A model generated the notes under the pieces. That model ran no database searches. It was not told the origin of the DNA and saw only the letters and a list, made by a program, of their open reading frames with translations. The position numbers were made by a program, and so were the translations under genes. From Gyrodactylus bullatarudis (lineage: Eukaryota; Platyhelminthes; Monogenea; Gyrodactylidea; Gyrodactylidae), in NCBI GenBank assembly GCA_012064415.1, contig SSNU01000017.1, positions 176,455-240,454 on the forward strand: a DNA stretch of 64,000 nucleotides, in the 5' to 3' direction. This document shows, piece after piece, positions 1 to 13,300 of the stretch (position 1 is its first letter; every line of letters begins with the position of its first letter).

Positions 1-2177
1 GAAATTGGAAAATAGCTGACCCGGTCAGCTATTTTTTCTGATAAAATTAAATTCAAGCAAAAATAAAAAGTCAATTATTTTAAAGAATTGACGTTTTTTC
101 GGATAACTTACCTTTTGCTGAAAAACTGTGATTTGACTCAAAATGGAATTTCTATTTTTTATCAGATAAGACAAATAACTAATATAAATCTATTCTAGGT
201 ATATCTAATTCATTTATACTCAATTATAAATTAAATAATCAGAGTTCACAATAAAAAAGCAAAAGCTGAGGGAAAGTGGAATGTGTATTTATGCAAAATA
301 CATCGAATAAGAATCATAAAAGGCTTCTTTCTTCAATCTATATAGTATTAGTGTCTTCAAGACAGACTGGAAGCATGTTAGGGCATGCGTATGTGAGGCT
401 GTTATCAGATAAATTATAATTATTATCTAACACGATTTAAGGAAGAATTTAAAGTTTCTGTCATTCCTTCCACTAATTCGTCCTCAAATCTAAAAGTTTA
501 TTGAAATGTCTAGTCAGAATATTGAATACTATACAAAATCAGTTATCTTAATCACTAATGGGAGAGCTTTCTGAACTTGATCAAAAATTTGGAATATTTA
601 TTGATTCAAATACTCAAAGATACAAAATTTTTTTTTTGAACTTTGTTTAATTATACAATAACTGACTTTATATAATTTTCAGAATTGTCAGATATTTTGA
701 AAGTGTCAGTTATTTTCAAATCTATAACTGGTCGGAATCTTACTTTAAATATCTGAAAAAGTTTAAATTCAAAAAATATCGAATTACAGATTGTCAAATT
801 GAATTTTTTAATTCAAATGCTTATCGGCTCAATTCATTTTTCAGGATTTAAAAAATAATTGATTTGCCGACTATCCTGAGAAAATATTGATATTTCGGTA
901 AAATTTCACCTTTATAACAATTAGCTTTACATGTAATGGAAAATATTGAATATCTAAAATCATCTCGTCCATCATGTCAATCAATAAATTTTTATTCAGA
1001 TAAAACATAAAAGAATTCTTTTATGGAAATTATCACAAGAAGGACTTGACAACAGAGAATCAATTGTAAAACATAATCATAAATTTTCACAATAATTCTG
1101 AATAATGAATGATAGTAATAGGAAAATTTATTCATTAATTATCTTTTTCTGACTGTATATAATTTTGAATGAAATATTCAAATTGAAAATACTATCATTG
1201 TATAATAATGAAAAAGATTATTTTGAGTTAATTTTTTTGAAATTCGATGAAATCGTAAAATTGATATTTCTGAATGAAAACTTTTTTATTTGATCAAAAA
1301 CATTCCTTTTTCTTTTACGGAATGATGATCTCTGATTAAGAAAAAAAACTCGAACAAAGTTTGAATTTATCATGGAATTTTCGTGAATTTTTGACTTTGA
1401 CATCGAATAAACACCAAAAAGATGCTAGGAAAAATTGTTCAGAATTCAGTTTTACCCTTAATAATCTATCTTATATTGCCTCAAGATTAAAGACAAAAGA
1501 ATCAGGGGCATCGATAAGGTTGTAGCCTACAACCAGAATTTAGATTTTCATTAAACTTAAATTGCTCTACAAAATGTATTTTGTTTTATTCAGTAAAAGA
1601 CTTTTGGGCTCTATTTTATCTAAAAAACCTGGAAGAGGCTTTAGAAAAAATATTTTTATATTCCAACTTGATCTTCTTTTACTGATGTTTATTGAGCGTA
1701 TGATATTTTTAATTCAAACTCATTCCTTGGAAATTTTCACTTTAAGTTTGTATTCTGTTATCGTTAATGAGATAACTGAAAAGAAAACATTTAGATAGAC
1801 ATAAGCTCATTAGTCTCGATTTCACACTGGTTCTTACAAGGATTTCTATCGATTGGAACCTTCTAAAAATATCCACTTAATTGTCGCTTGGTGAAAATTC
1901 TCAAGAGTCCTTGAGACTCTTCATTCTTACTCTCTTGAATAAACTTAATTAGAAAACCAATGATCATGTGAAACCAATGATTAAAATCAGAAATTTATGA
2001 TCACAGATTTTTCTGCTGATCGGTAATGATTGTAAAAAATGTGAACCTTTAGCTGGTTATTTCAATTACATATCATTTTATCAAGACCTCATTATTCATT
2101 CAAACCTCATAATAGAAAATATTTTGTAAATATAGTCATTTTTCATACCATAAAATAAATAAATAATACCATTATAC
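1..2177. other. no gene or element recognised
   Basis: AT-rich sequence with scattered short open frames of biased composition and no domain signature. No uDENN-coding exon of the downstream gene could be found here. Confidence 0.6.
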
Positions 2178-2893
2178 TAAACCTAATTGACATGAAGATG
2201 AGAATTTCCTATTTTTACAAAAAACTCAATATTTTTATCCAGAAAGTCAGGAAAAAATTTATTTTTTGGACTTTTGAATACAAAAAAAATTCCGAAAAAA
2301 TATTAATCTGACCAAAATCGAGCGGTTTTTTAGAATTTCGAAAATGTTTCAAATTTCCACTTTTTCAACTTTCAAATCCAAAATTTTTATCGATTTCAAA
2401 GATTTGAACCAGTTAAATATTGATATTCAGGATCAAAATTAGACGAAGATTTGGAATTTGGCCGTAGAATTTGAGAGAAAATTACTCTTTCCAAGAAAAA
2501 GTTCAATCTCTATATTTTGGATCATTTTCCCTCGTGACAATCGAAAAATTTAAATGGTTCGATTTCCCACTGTAATGACGAATTTCTGCGAATTCGAAAT
2601 CTTCGTCTAATTTTGATCCTGAATATCAATATTTAACTGGTTCAAATCTTTGAAATCGATAAAAATTTTGGATTTGAAAGTTGAAAAAGTGGAAATTTGA
2701 AACATTTTCGAAATTCTTAAAACGGCTCAATTCTGGTCAGATTAAATTTTTTTCGGAAATTTTCTTTTGTATTCAAAACTAATCAGCTCATTTCCAAAAA
2801 TCCAAAAAGTAAATTTTTTCCTGACTTTCTGGATAAAAATATTGTGTTTTTTGTAAAAATAGGAAATTCTCATTTTCATGTCAATTAGGTTTA
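2178..2893. mobile_element. foldback MITE, family FB-1, complete copy
   Basis: A near-perfect palindrome of about 715 bp. The left arm begins taaacctaattgacatgaag at 2178 and the right arm ends with its reverse complement at 2893. The arms run about 280 bp each (to about 2458 and from about 2607), with a spacer near 148 bp. There is no ORF. The same ends appear at 28218-28940 and 35886. The arms match closely, which suggests a fairly recent insertion or arm-to-arm conversion. Confidence 0.9.
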
Positions 2894-3636
2894 TTTTGTC
2901 CTCTGACAAGAGTGCCAACTAACAAAAAAAATTGTAACAATATCCATGGAAAAGAATAATTTTTTTCGTTTACACTCCTAATATTGAGCTGAACAATAAC
3001 CCTTAGAGAATCATTTATCAAATAATTCGAAATCTATTTAAAGCTGAGATATTAATTGACAAATTGATTGAGCATAAACCTTCATTTTCCTATCAAAATG
3101 AACCAAGATACTGTAATATTGATTTATTGTTTCATTTCAAAAATCAACAGACATTAAAATTTTCCTGATTTTTAATCTTGAAGTAATTTCTGTCACATTT
3201 CTTTTACTCTCAGTCTTATGTGAGGTACATTTTTCCACAAGAATAATACTGTATTCCATAGCTTTTGAATATCATTCAATTTACAAGATGTTTACTTTTC
3301 TGATGCTTTGAAAATTTCAAAGTGAAAAGGTGACTTTCAAGATCACGATCAGACAAGGAAAGCGAACATGCTGGATCTGAATTCGAGAATCACCCCATTA
3401 TTGTGGGAAAATTGAAATTGATTTTTAGATCATTTTCGCTATTTAAAAATCAATGAAATCTTTTTTTTTGAAATGAAAACATTATATTGAAATTAAATCA
3501 TATGATAAAAAAATATACACCCCCATTTGGATTAGATCAATTTCTTGCTTATTTTTGATAGATATTTCCTGAAATCTTGACCGAAACTTTGTCTGCTAAT
3601 TCTCTACCACCAAAAATCTTTTTAGAGATCCCCATT
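2894..3636. other. intergenic or intronic, one foldback core remnant
   Basis: No coding signal. Near 3300-3470 there is a short remnant resembling the FB-2 core: gatcacgatcagacaagg, followed later by a gatcattttcgctatttaaa block that recurs in other copies. Confidence 0.45.
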
Positions 3637-3878
3637 TAATCAGATTTAGTCTATTGTCTTCTACCTGACTAGGTTGTCTTCTGGCTTGTATTTGGTTACC
3701 TTTAGGATTATAAAAAGAAAAAGGAAAAGAGGGTGTAGTATTATAAGAGTTTAAATAATTATAAAAATAGTGATTAAAATTTAGACAACCTAGTCAGGCA
3801 ACGAGCGAACCTCGTAGAAGACAATATATGCCGAACAGCTCCCTGAAGAACTACTCTGTTCAAAATTAAGATTTAGTC
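3637..3878. repeat. short derivative of the PLE terminal repeat at 37150-37985
   Basis: Shares cttctggcttgtatt, agagggtgtagtatt and atgccgaacagctccctgaa with the two arms of the element at 37150-37985, but lacks its internal GIY-YIG part. It forms an inverted repeat of its own: ctgactaggttgtcttctgg near 3666 against agacaacctagtcaggcaac near 3781. Confidence 0.65.
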
Positions 3879-4110
3879 TATACTTTTCCATACCTGCGTG
3901 TATTTAATTCTCACAATTAGTCTATTTTTAATATATTTTGTTCAGAAAAAGAATATTTTATAGTTCAAATCTAGTATGGTTTTCAAAAATAGTATATTTA
4001 TAAATATAAAAATCTCATAATTTCTCTTCTGATCCTTGTTTACGATGTTTGAGGGGAGGCCTTCCTCTTTTATGTCTGACAGAATGACGTACTAATTTTG
4101 CAAAAATATA
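3879..4110 (-). pseudogene. MULE remnant: C-terminal basic motif
   Basis: On the minus strand 4040-4075 reads KRGRPPLKHRKQ, the same basic motif that follows the SWIM finger in the MULE copies at 26704 and 33392 (RKRGRP). It is bordered by copies of a short agtatg/catactaa motif like the array at 33735-33975. It lies about 100 bp before the first MADD exon seen. Confidence 0.5.
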
Positions 4111-4210
4111 TCACAATATATTAAATTATACAAAAATTTTGATTATCATAACTTGGTCAATTTTAAGATCACCTTGTCTTGAATAAAATAAAATATTTTG
4201 TTCTTTGCAG

Positions 4211-4342
4211 GTATTAGTTGTGTCAAAGAACTATTGTGATCTGACAGTTACAATCATGAGCTTTATAACCCTCCTGTATCCAATTCAATACATGTTTCCA
4301 ATCATTCTTTTACTGCCCACTTCAATGCCAGATGGTCGACAG
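4211..4342 (+). CDS. MADD: MADD exon: cDENN, first part
   Basis: Acceptor ttctttgcag ends at 4210 and donor gtaaga starts at 4343; 44 codons, phase 0 to 0. It reads VLVVSKNYCDLTVTIMSF, then LLYPIQYMFPIILLLPTSMP, the core cDENN signature (family pattern: abundant hydrophobics, then LYP..YMFPVIPLLPT). This is the first exon of the gene that can be recognised in the window; upstream uDENN exons were not found. Confidence 0.92.
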
Positions 4343-7300
4343 GTAAGAATAACTATTGTGAAAATATTTTATTGTTCTGGATAGCCCCTATATATCTATA
4401 TTCAATATTCTTCAGTAATCTGGGAAAATTTAAGCTATATTCGGAAACGAGTTAAAAAATTAGAATTTGGCCCATAGAAATTCCGAGAAATTCTGCATTA
4501 TTATGAGAAATTGGAATAACTGAAGATTGTAATTCCCGCAAAAAAAATAATAATAGCCGAAATAACAGAGATAAATCTATTCTCAAACGAGTTTCACTAG
4601 ATTTGTATGACAAAATCCCAATTTTCTGTTTTTTCCTGATTCCAAATAGCGGTAATAAGTCTCTGAAACCGAGAAAAACCATATCGAATTTTCGAAAATA
4701 AAAATTTTTTTCTTCTTTTTAGAAAAGAAGTTGGAAATTTGTCTAAATCTATTTTGAGATTTCCTGATAATGAAAAATTGAGAAAGTTTACTCGTTCAAA
4801 TATATAATCGATTGATTTCCTTCACATAATTGTCATTTTATGTTTATCTAGAGAAATCAGTAGATTTATAAAGTCAAGTTAATTGAATTTTATTGCAAAA
4901 TGTCAACTTTGATTAAGACAGCAAATTGAAATAGGAAAAGATGTGTTCCGATAGCCAAGAAGTCTGATTATTAATCAGTGATTGATTAATTTCCTATCAT
5001 TAACCCACCCTACAATGCTATTACATCTTATATAATCTCTTGAATCATAAAAACCACAAAAATATGAGGAGAAAAACTTTGAAATTTGGGTAGTATTGTT
5101 TTTTTATTTGAAGTTGAGCTTATTCTGCATCTAAATTTGATTATGGTCCAGTATATACAAAAGTTGATAGCCAGCAATAAGACCTTTATTCCACTGTATT
5201 AATTTGCACCATGAAAAGAACTTTGATATCTTTGACCTTTTTGAACTCCATTTTTTCTTGGTGGTTATTGGTTCACTGAATGCAAATTTTGGTTATCAAA
5301 CCAAGGTAAAAGAAATAATTTTTTCGAGAATGAATGTAGAAGATCAAAAGAGCCTACTACCCTTTAGTTTAAGTTCTTTTTCAGTCAACAGTTCTGGAAT
5401 CTTAAGTCGATTTCATCTGACGGTCCCAGTGCTAACAAAGACTTCTGTGTAACGATACTGGTAAAAAAACATATGTGCTAAAAAACAGAGGAAATTTTCA
5501 CGTTTTAGAAGTAACTGACTTGAAAATATGTAAATTTATCATTCCTCATAGCATTCATCATTTTTCCTGAGATGTTACTATAAATAATTATTAATTATAA
5601 TGAAGATTTGTTAACTAAATAAAATATAGTGTTCAATCGTGTACTTTCTTTTCATCGTGGGTATGAAAATTTTGTAGAGGTTTTTGAGAATCATTTCAAA
5701 GAGTACAGATGAAAACCGTTTTCGGGGAGAATATTATATCAGAATGGTATCGTATATTGTGGGCAAAAATATAACCCTTGAATTGACAAAATATATATTT
5801 ATCCATCTTTTATTTAGATTTTATCGGCACCTAGTCCGTTTCTGATTGGTGTACCCGATTCATTTCTGAAGGCAAACGTTAACATTCCCAACGATATCAT
5901 CATTATTGATTTAGATAAAGCAGAGGTATGTGAAAGATGTAAAAACAAATATTTACGGATGAATATTAAACTTGGAATACTCTACTGACTTCCACTTAAA
6001 TCTATTTTAGAAATGCATAAAATCTATGAGCCCATTTTTTCGTGTCTTCTATTTACTCAATTTTGGTTGTTCTATTCTGCAACAGAAGAGATTTTAAGTT
6101 CTTATCCAAGTACTAGCTAATGATAATTCAGAATACGTAGGACAAAATGAAATGCATATCAAGAATTTAAATGCCAATTTTAATTTCTTATTTAGTTAAC
6201 TTATTCAATGAACGTTCCAGTGATACCCTCAGATGAATTCAATTATTTGAAGGAAAAGATACGACAAGTAAGCTCTTTAAAGATTTTATTTCAAATTTAT
6301 TCTACCTATATTAAATCTTTTTCATTTTAAAATCTACAAATATTTGCTACGAGGAACATTTTTAGATTCTTCTAATGTATTATGAATCTATTTTAGTATA
6401 GTTCCAACCAAAATCTTGTTTAGTTAATAACAGAAATTAACTACAACTTTTAAGTGAAATATGATTTAAAATTAGTTTTATAATTAAATTTATTAAAACT
6501 TGGCTGAGAATTCTAATATTCTCCTTTTTATTCTATTATGCATAGTCTATTGAAAATTTAACTCCAATGTCAAATTGTGAAGTATGCCGTGAAGGTTCGT
6601 TTACATCTGATGCCTCGGCCTGCACAGATAATTTCGATTGGTTGATCCAATCCTCCGATGAAGAATCAATTAACATCTCAACTAGGATTATTTTTGCAAG
6701 TTTCTTCAGTATATGAGCATAAATCTTTTATTTGATTGTAATTTTTCCATTAGATTAATTTTTTCAACTCGAATAACATTCTCGGAAAGTTTACAGATCA
6801 TACAAGAACTCTTCGATTATATCCAAGACCGGTTGTAACAATTCATGTTGAATCATTCCTCCAATCTCGAAGGTTAAAATCAGAATTCATAAAGGAACTG
6901 ATGAAAACTCAAGTGAGCCTTAAACCGAAGTAAAATTAGAGAACAAAATCATATTTTATATATTTCAGGGGGCCGAGTACTTGGCAGAATGGTTGACAGT
7001 CCCGGATAATTTGGCCTATCAGAGAATTATTGGTGGTGTCCAAGATCCAAAAGACATTGGTGATCACTACTCATGGTTTAAAGAGAATCTCATCCAAATT
7101 AACTGCGTCGTCTGGAATTTCGGCCAAGATGACCATAGTCTTTCATTGGCCCTTGACTCTTTGAATGATACATTCAATTTGGTATCACGAAAATCGAGCA
7201 TTGGCAAGCGAAGAATATTCAAGAGTAAGATTCTTCATGGTTTTTTATAGTTGAACATTTCTATTCTAGAGAAAAACCACTAATAAAATTCGAATTTTTT

Positions 7301-10300
7301 CTTTCAGAAAATATCACAAAAGATGAAAAAGTATCGAACGATAAAACAAAGATTGCAGATAAAAAATTTCATTATGAACCGACAGGTAAGCTATTCATGA
7401 CATGTTTTAAACGTTTTTAATTAACCCAAATTCTTTTTCAAATCGTGATAACTCTAATTAAAAATCTGTCATTTTTCCGCCTAAAAGACAATTCTCAACA
7501 AAAATGAATTGATAATTCGAGTAGTTTGTTGGGGAAATTAATTATCTTTAATCATTGGAAAAAGACTTGATTACCAGTGGGTGTGATTTCTATTAGATAC
7601 TTTCTCCACGTTTTATTCGTTATGTATAATTCCCTTTGAAAGGATATATATAATCAATCAAAAATTTTTTGTTGAAATGAATATGCCGCTAAATTGCTGA
7701 TACCCTTGTGAATAGCAATAAGAAAAATGCATCAATTTCTTGAGAGGAAAATGTGGATTCAAATTATAAGGCCGAACAAAATTATTGATTGTGATTTTTT
7801 TTCGATTTTTCTTTATAAGCTCATGACTTTACCTCTCAGATGGTTTGTTGAATTGTTTTGAATCAAAATAAAATTGTCAGTTTATTTCTGGTAATAACAC
7901 GCACGAAAGAGTTTTAGAATATCAGGAAACTAGAACTTAAAGAACAAGCTGAAACATCAATATGTTTAATATTATATTGATTTGTAGAAGAAATAATCGC
8001 ATAAAAAGTTTTAACATGTAATTATTATGAGAACAGAGAGGCGGGATATCAAAGCAAAATATTTCAAAGTGTATTAAAAAAATTCAGATGAGTAAGAGAA
8101 ATCTGTAGTTGAACTCAGTCATTGAATATGTAATTAATCATTTTTGAGTTTGACTTGAAATTTAATCGATGAATATTTAAAAGGTAGAATCGGTTTAATT
8201 GTACTCATTTATCTTTTTGTTTTACAAAGATGAAAGCGGAAGTGATTCAGAACCAGATCAATGTACTGAATCAGATATTTCAACAGCATCTGAATTTGCT
8301 TCAGATTATTCAATGAAGACAGAAACACCCACTTCAAACATTCAATCAGGTAAGCAAAATCAATTAAATATAATTATATCATAGTATTTAATTAATCTAA
8401 ATAAATATTATTTATTCATGCCACTCGTCTTATACATATCGAAGAGATTGAACAAGACTATATCAAAATAAAGTGTCAACGATTTCATATCTTTATTTAA
8501 GAATCTCTCATTTCTTAAATTTTCCATCAGTAACATTACAAGTTTAACTGGCTTTCAGTTAATCTTTTTACTAGTAATAAGATTTACCGGATTCTTGAGA
8601 CTATCAGATAATCTTGAAACCAGATAACAAGTTTAACTGAATTGCCAGCGAGTTTTGAGACTATCAAAAGTGACAAGATTAACGGTAACATATGGATTAT
8701 CTTGAAATAAAAAATATTAAAAAAAACATACCTACTTTAAAGTATTATTATGATTGTATTTTGTAGATCTTATTATTAATCAAATAACCGGTGATGTACC
8801 AGAAAAATTTTACTACCCAAACAGTTTTCAAATAATGGACACTGAACACTTGCCCCAGCATATCATACACTCCACGACTCCTTCGTATACTGATATTAAA
8901 TCAGCAAAGAATTCAAAATTGACAACTAACAGTTCGGTGAGTTAATTCTGAATGGATTTTTACTCTCTGGTATTTCTAGATTCAAGCATAAATTTATTTT
9001 ATCTTAGTTTCAAATTTCCTGATTTTCGAGCAAATATAGGCTCTATTTTTTTAAATTATTAAAAAAATTTCCTGCCATTACCTGAAAAAATAAAATTTTG
9101 ATTTATTGCCATTTTTTGAACTTTGAGCTAGAAAATTTTGCTGATTCTGAGGGAGTGAATATTCAAAAGTTGATTTTCAGGATCACGATAAAACAAGGAA
9201 TCAAAATAGGCTGAATGCGATTTGGTGAATCAACCACTCTTTGTGTCAAAGTCGATCGTTTCGACTACGTGAAAATTATTATGGACTTCAATGTGGGTAT
9301 TGGGCAAGTAAGAGGAGTAGACGTATTGAGCTGGGACTTTATTAAGTTGGTCGAACCATAATACTTGGCTCATGTGTAACAAGATAAACACAAGGTTAAT
9401 AATAAAGCTAGTTGATATGAAGTTGGGATTCTATAATTTTTACGAAAAACTTGGTTTTTCATCAAAAATTAAAATTTGTAAAAGATTCTTTGGAATTCTA
9501 CCCATGTTGCCGACTTTTACGATTTGAAGAAAAAAAATTTTTTTCATGAGAAATATGGTCATTTTTCAAATTTCGATTTGGCGCCAAAATACCATATTTT
9601 TGAACTTTGAACTCAAAAATTTTATTGATTTGAAAGTGGGACTGTGAAAAAAGATGTTTTTAGGACCAGAATTAGACAAGATAACAAATATACTTAATCT
9701 AATGCATAAACTCAGTATCGTTTGGGAGCTAAATTTCGATTTTTTTATCATTCTCACTACTTAAAAATCAATAAAAATTCGATTTATCAGCGATATTCTG
9801 CTTTCTTGTCTAATTCTGATCCTAAAAAAATTTTTTGGCCACACTCCTATTTTCAAATCAGTAAAAATTTTGATTTCGTAAAAATGGGATTTTGGCGCCA
9901 AATTGAAATTTGAAAAATTACCATATTTTTCATGAAAATAATTTTTTCCTCAAATTGTGAAAGTCGACAACGTGGGTTGGATTTCAAAAAATCTTTTACA
10001 AATTCGAATTTTTGATAAAATTGTTTTTCGTAAAAATCATAGATTCTCAACTTCATATCTACAAACTTTACAAATTTACGATTTTTCAGCTTTAGAGTAG
10101 CTTTTGGCCAAGTTAGGAGATAATTTTTTCCTAGAAATAAGTTTGACGGCTTAGAAAATCTATTTAGCTTCATTTTGAGCCATATATCGACAAGGTACAA
10201 CAAAACATTTTTCTTATGGATCTCTTTTAAGTGTTTTCCAAAACTTTCAAGGGTCATAACTAGAGCATCAAAAAGTCATATAAGTCATATTTTACAAGTA

Positions 10301-13300
10301 AGGTATATTAAACAAATAAATCACATTGGTATAATCAAAAGAGGTGTGAGGTTTCATATAAAAAAGTTATAAGAGCATATATCGGTCATATATTTTGTAA
10401 TAAGTTATATTTTTTAAAAGGCATATTTATAGGTCATATTTATACATAATGTATACTTTGCATAGCATATCCCCATATATAATCTTATTGACTAATCACA
10501 TGCATTCTTTGATTTCCCATGATTGATATTTTGATTACTTCATGCAGCATGCTTTATTTTAAATTCTTTTAACCATGCCAAAAGCACCAACACCAAGTAG
10601 CATAAAGATTACAAATTTTATCAAATCCTGGCCTAATGAATTCCAAGAATCTAGAACGGGAGATCTATATTGTAAGATTTGCTGTTGCACTGTGAATCAT
10701 AGAAAATCATTTTTTGTATTGCAACATAGAAAAACGGATCGACATAAACGAAAACTCACGGATTCCTCTAGTTCAAAAACACAGACATTCATAAAAAATC
10801 GAGATGAAAAAATTCATAAAAATCTAGCAGAACTATTCTTAAGTCTTGGATTACCTCTAACAAAAATTAAAGAACCCAAAGTGAAGTCTTTCTTTTTCAT
10901 TTTTCATTCAATATTCTTTCTCATGAATCGTATCGGAAATATGTCACTGAATTGTACGATCAAAAAATTCAAACAGTGAAGACGGAAACCTTGAAGGATA
11001 ATGTTTTACCCCTAATAAATAAGTTTGAATCTAAATCCTTAACAATCTATGAAGGTTTTAATATCCTTCAGAAACTAAATTTCTATCAAGATCCTATTTG
11101 CCTTCAAGTTTACCTCCAAAAGCGCCTCAAAGAATGAAATATTTCTTAAATGATAGACGCCAATTTAAAGATGACAGATTTGAAAATTATGTTTTTTTAT
11201 ATTTAACTGAATGAAATAAACATTTATATCTTATATTCATTAATATTTACTCATAAGTTGTAGGAAATTTTTTAAAATTCATATAATATGACTCAAAAAA
11301 ATAAGTGCCTTTTTATAGGCGCCTATAAATGAGTTTTTTAGGTCATATTTTTGATGCTCTAGTCATAACTTTTGCCAGGAGTAATAGACAAAAAAACTAA
11401 TAGCACCATTGAATTCAGTGTGAAAAACTGACTTAGAACTGAAATTAAGAAAAAATTACCAAAAATTTACTTTAAATTTGTCGCACTGAGTTCCTTTAAA
11501 GGAAATTCAAAATTCTTTTCCTTCATAAGATGAAAGTGGGCCTCAAAAATCTTGGTCAAATTTGAGATTTTGTGTAAAAATTATGAATCTTCATCCTTTT
11601 ATAAGTACGTTTTACGACGTAAGTATAAGTAACGTTACAATATCTTAATATCCTTAACTCGGAAACACTTTATAATTATTTAAAATTGTAAATCAATGAT
11701 GATTGTTTATTCTCATCGTTACTTTTTTGAGAAAAATCTGAAAAATTAAATTATGGGAAAAAATATTCATCTTGAGAGATTATTCAAGAGAAGATTTGAC
11801 AAAACACCAATGAAATATTTTTCGAAAAATACAAACTGTTTATCTTTCTGGATGATGGGTTTATGTAGACGCTTTCACAAAGAAAAGAATCATTTTGAAA
11901 GTTAAATTTAACCCTTGGCCCATATGTGGGCCAAAATATTAAACCTAAAATTTTTTGTAGAAATAAAGATCCCAAACATAGAAGATACACACTAGGGCTT
12001 TGTACAAAACCAGCTTTTATCCGTGCCTTATGCACTGCACTGAAGATTTTGATTTTATCAAGGCTGCACGGATGATTTTTATAGACTACGTAATTTTAAT
12101 GCTTTTTCACAAATTTGTGAATATACCTGAGACTTTTACTACAAGTCAGAATTCATTGAGCGATTTTATTTATTCATGATATAAAATACTTGGAAAATAA
12201 TAAAACCTACTAATATTCATTAGAAAAAAAATCATTTATTTTGTATTAGTTATAGCCTAAAACTTTTAGGGATAATTGTATTTCCATTCTTGTATTTTTC
12301 CCAAATCGGTTTTCGTGAGAAAATTTTCTCGTTTGAACCTTGAAACTCAATAATTATCGAGTTATTAACCATGTTGATTCAAGACCCTGTTTAACTTTTT
12401 CGTCTATTTCTCATTAGTTTAAATTAGATAAATTACTAAACTTGTTCATGATAAAAATATTATTTATTAAAAGATAATTTAATTATTTTGGGTGGGGTAT
12501 TTTAAGGTATTTTTTTGATTGCGGAACTTGGACCTGTAGATTTGTTAACCAGCAAAATTCAATTTGAAGAGCCAGGTATATCTAAATAGAAAGGACCTCA
12601 TTTTAATTTATGTTTCTTTTACTGACTGTATTTCAGATTGATTCTTCTTCTAGTGCTCAAATAAATCTTCTATGCCAAAGTTTTTTATGATTGTACAGTG
12701 TACGATAATCGTACTACGATGTACACGTACCAGAGGATTCATCAAAATGGATTCTCCAAAGAGTTTGCTTCATTAGCATTAAATAATTTTTGAATATATG
12801 CACTCAGTGATTAGATGTAAATTAAACAAAAATTAAAAAATCATTCTAGAAAAAAGCACCAAGGTTGTTGTAAATGACCTCATGTCTAATTCTGGTAGAC
12901 AGTGCAAAGCCCTAATACACACTATTAAATTATTTATTGGAATTGACTAAATTTACCTTATTTATTTAAAAAATCCTAAAATTACTTGTGCGGTCGCTTG
13001 GAAGTAGATGGGAAAATATATTGAAATGTGTCGAAAAAAAAATTTTATTACAGGTATACCCCAGAGATGGATGTGGAACATAAGAAGGTAGGCCCCTTTT
13101 CTCACGCAAGATATTTTTGAGGTAAAAAGAGATGATATTCCAGAAAATGTTTTCACAATTCCATGATCAACTTTAATTGATGGTAGAATGATTATTTTAA
13201 ATATACAGTTTATGTACGGTTTTGAGAAAATTTCTAGAAATTAAAATTAACCGAAACTAAATATTTAGGTTGGAAAACGATATTATGCCTACTTTCAAGT

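Noticed and set aside
4452..4682. 76-codon minus-strand frame
   Set aside because: Low-complexity Leu/Phe-rich translation inside a MADD intron with no recognisable family or splice support.
5204..5452. 82-codon plus-strand frame between the cDENN exons
   Set aside because: Not needed to join the cDENN halves, which splice in phase without it, and no family match.
7241..7250. Stop codon after KILHGFL as the end of a short gene starting at 6981
   Set aside because: The frame is an internal MADD exon: a donor at 7225 precedes the stop and the next exon continues in phase.
9566..10372. Cluster of open frames on both strands (63-134 codons)
   Set aside because: Translations of the FB-2 palindrome and its flank; Phe/Lys/Ile-rich and without domains.
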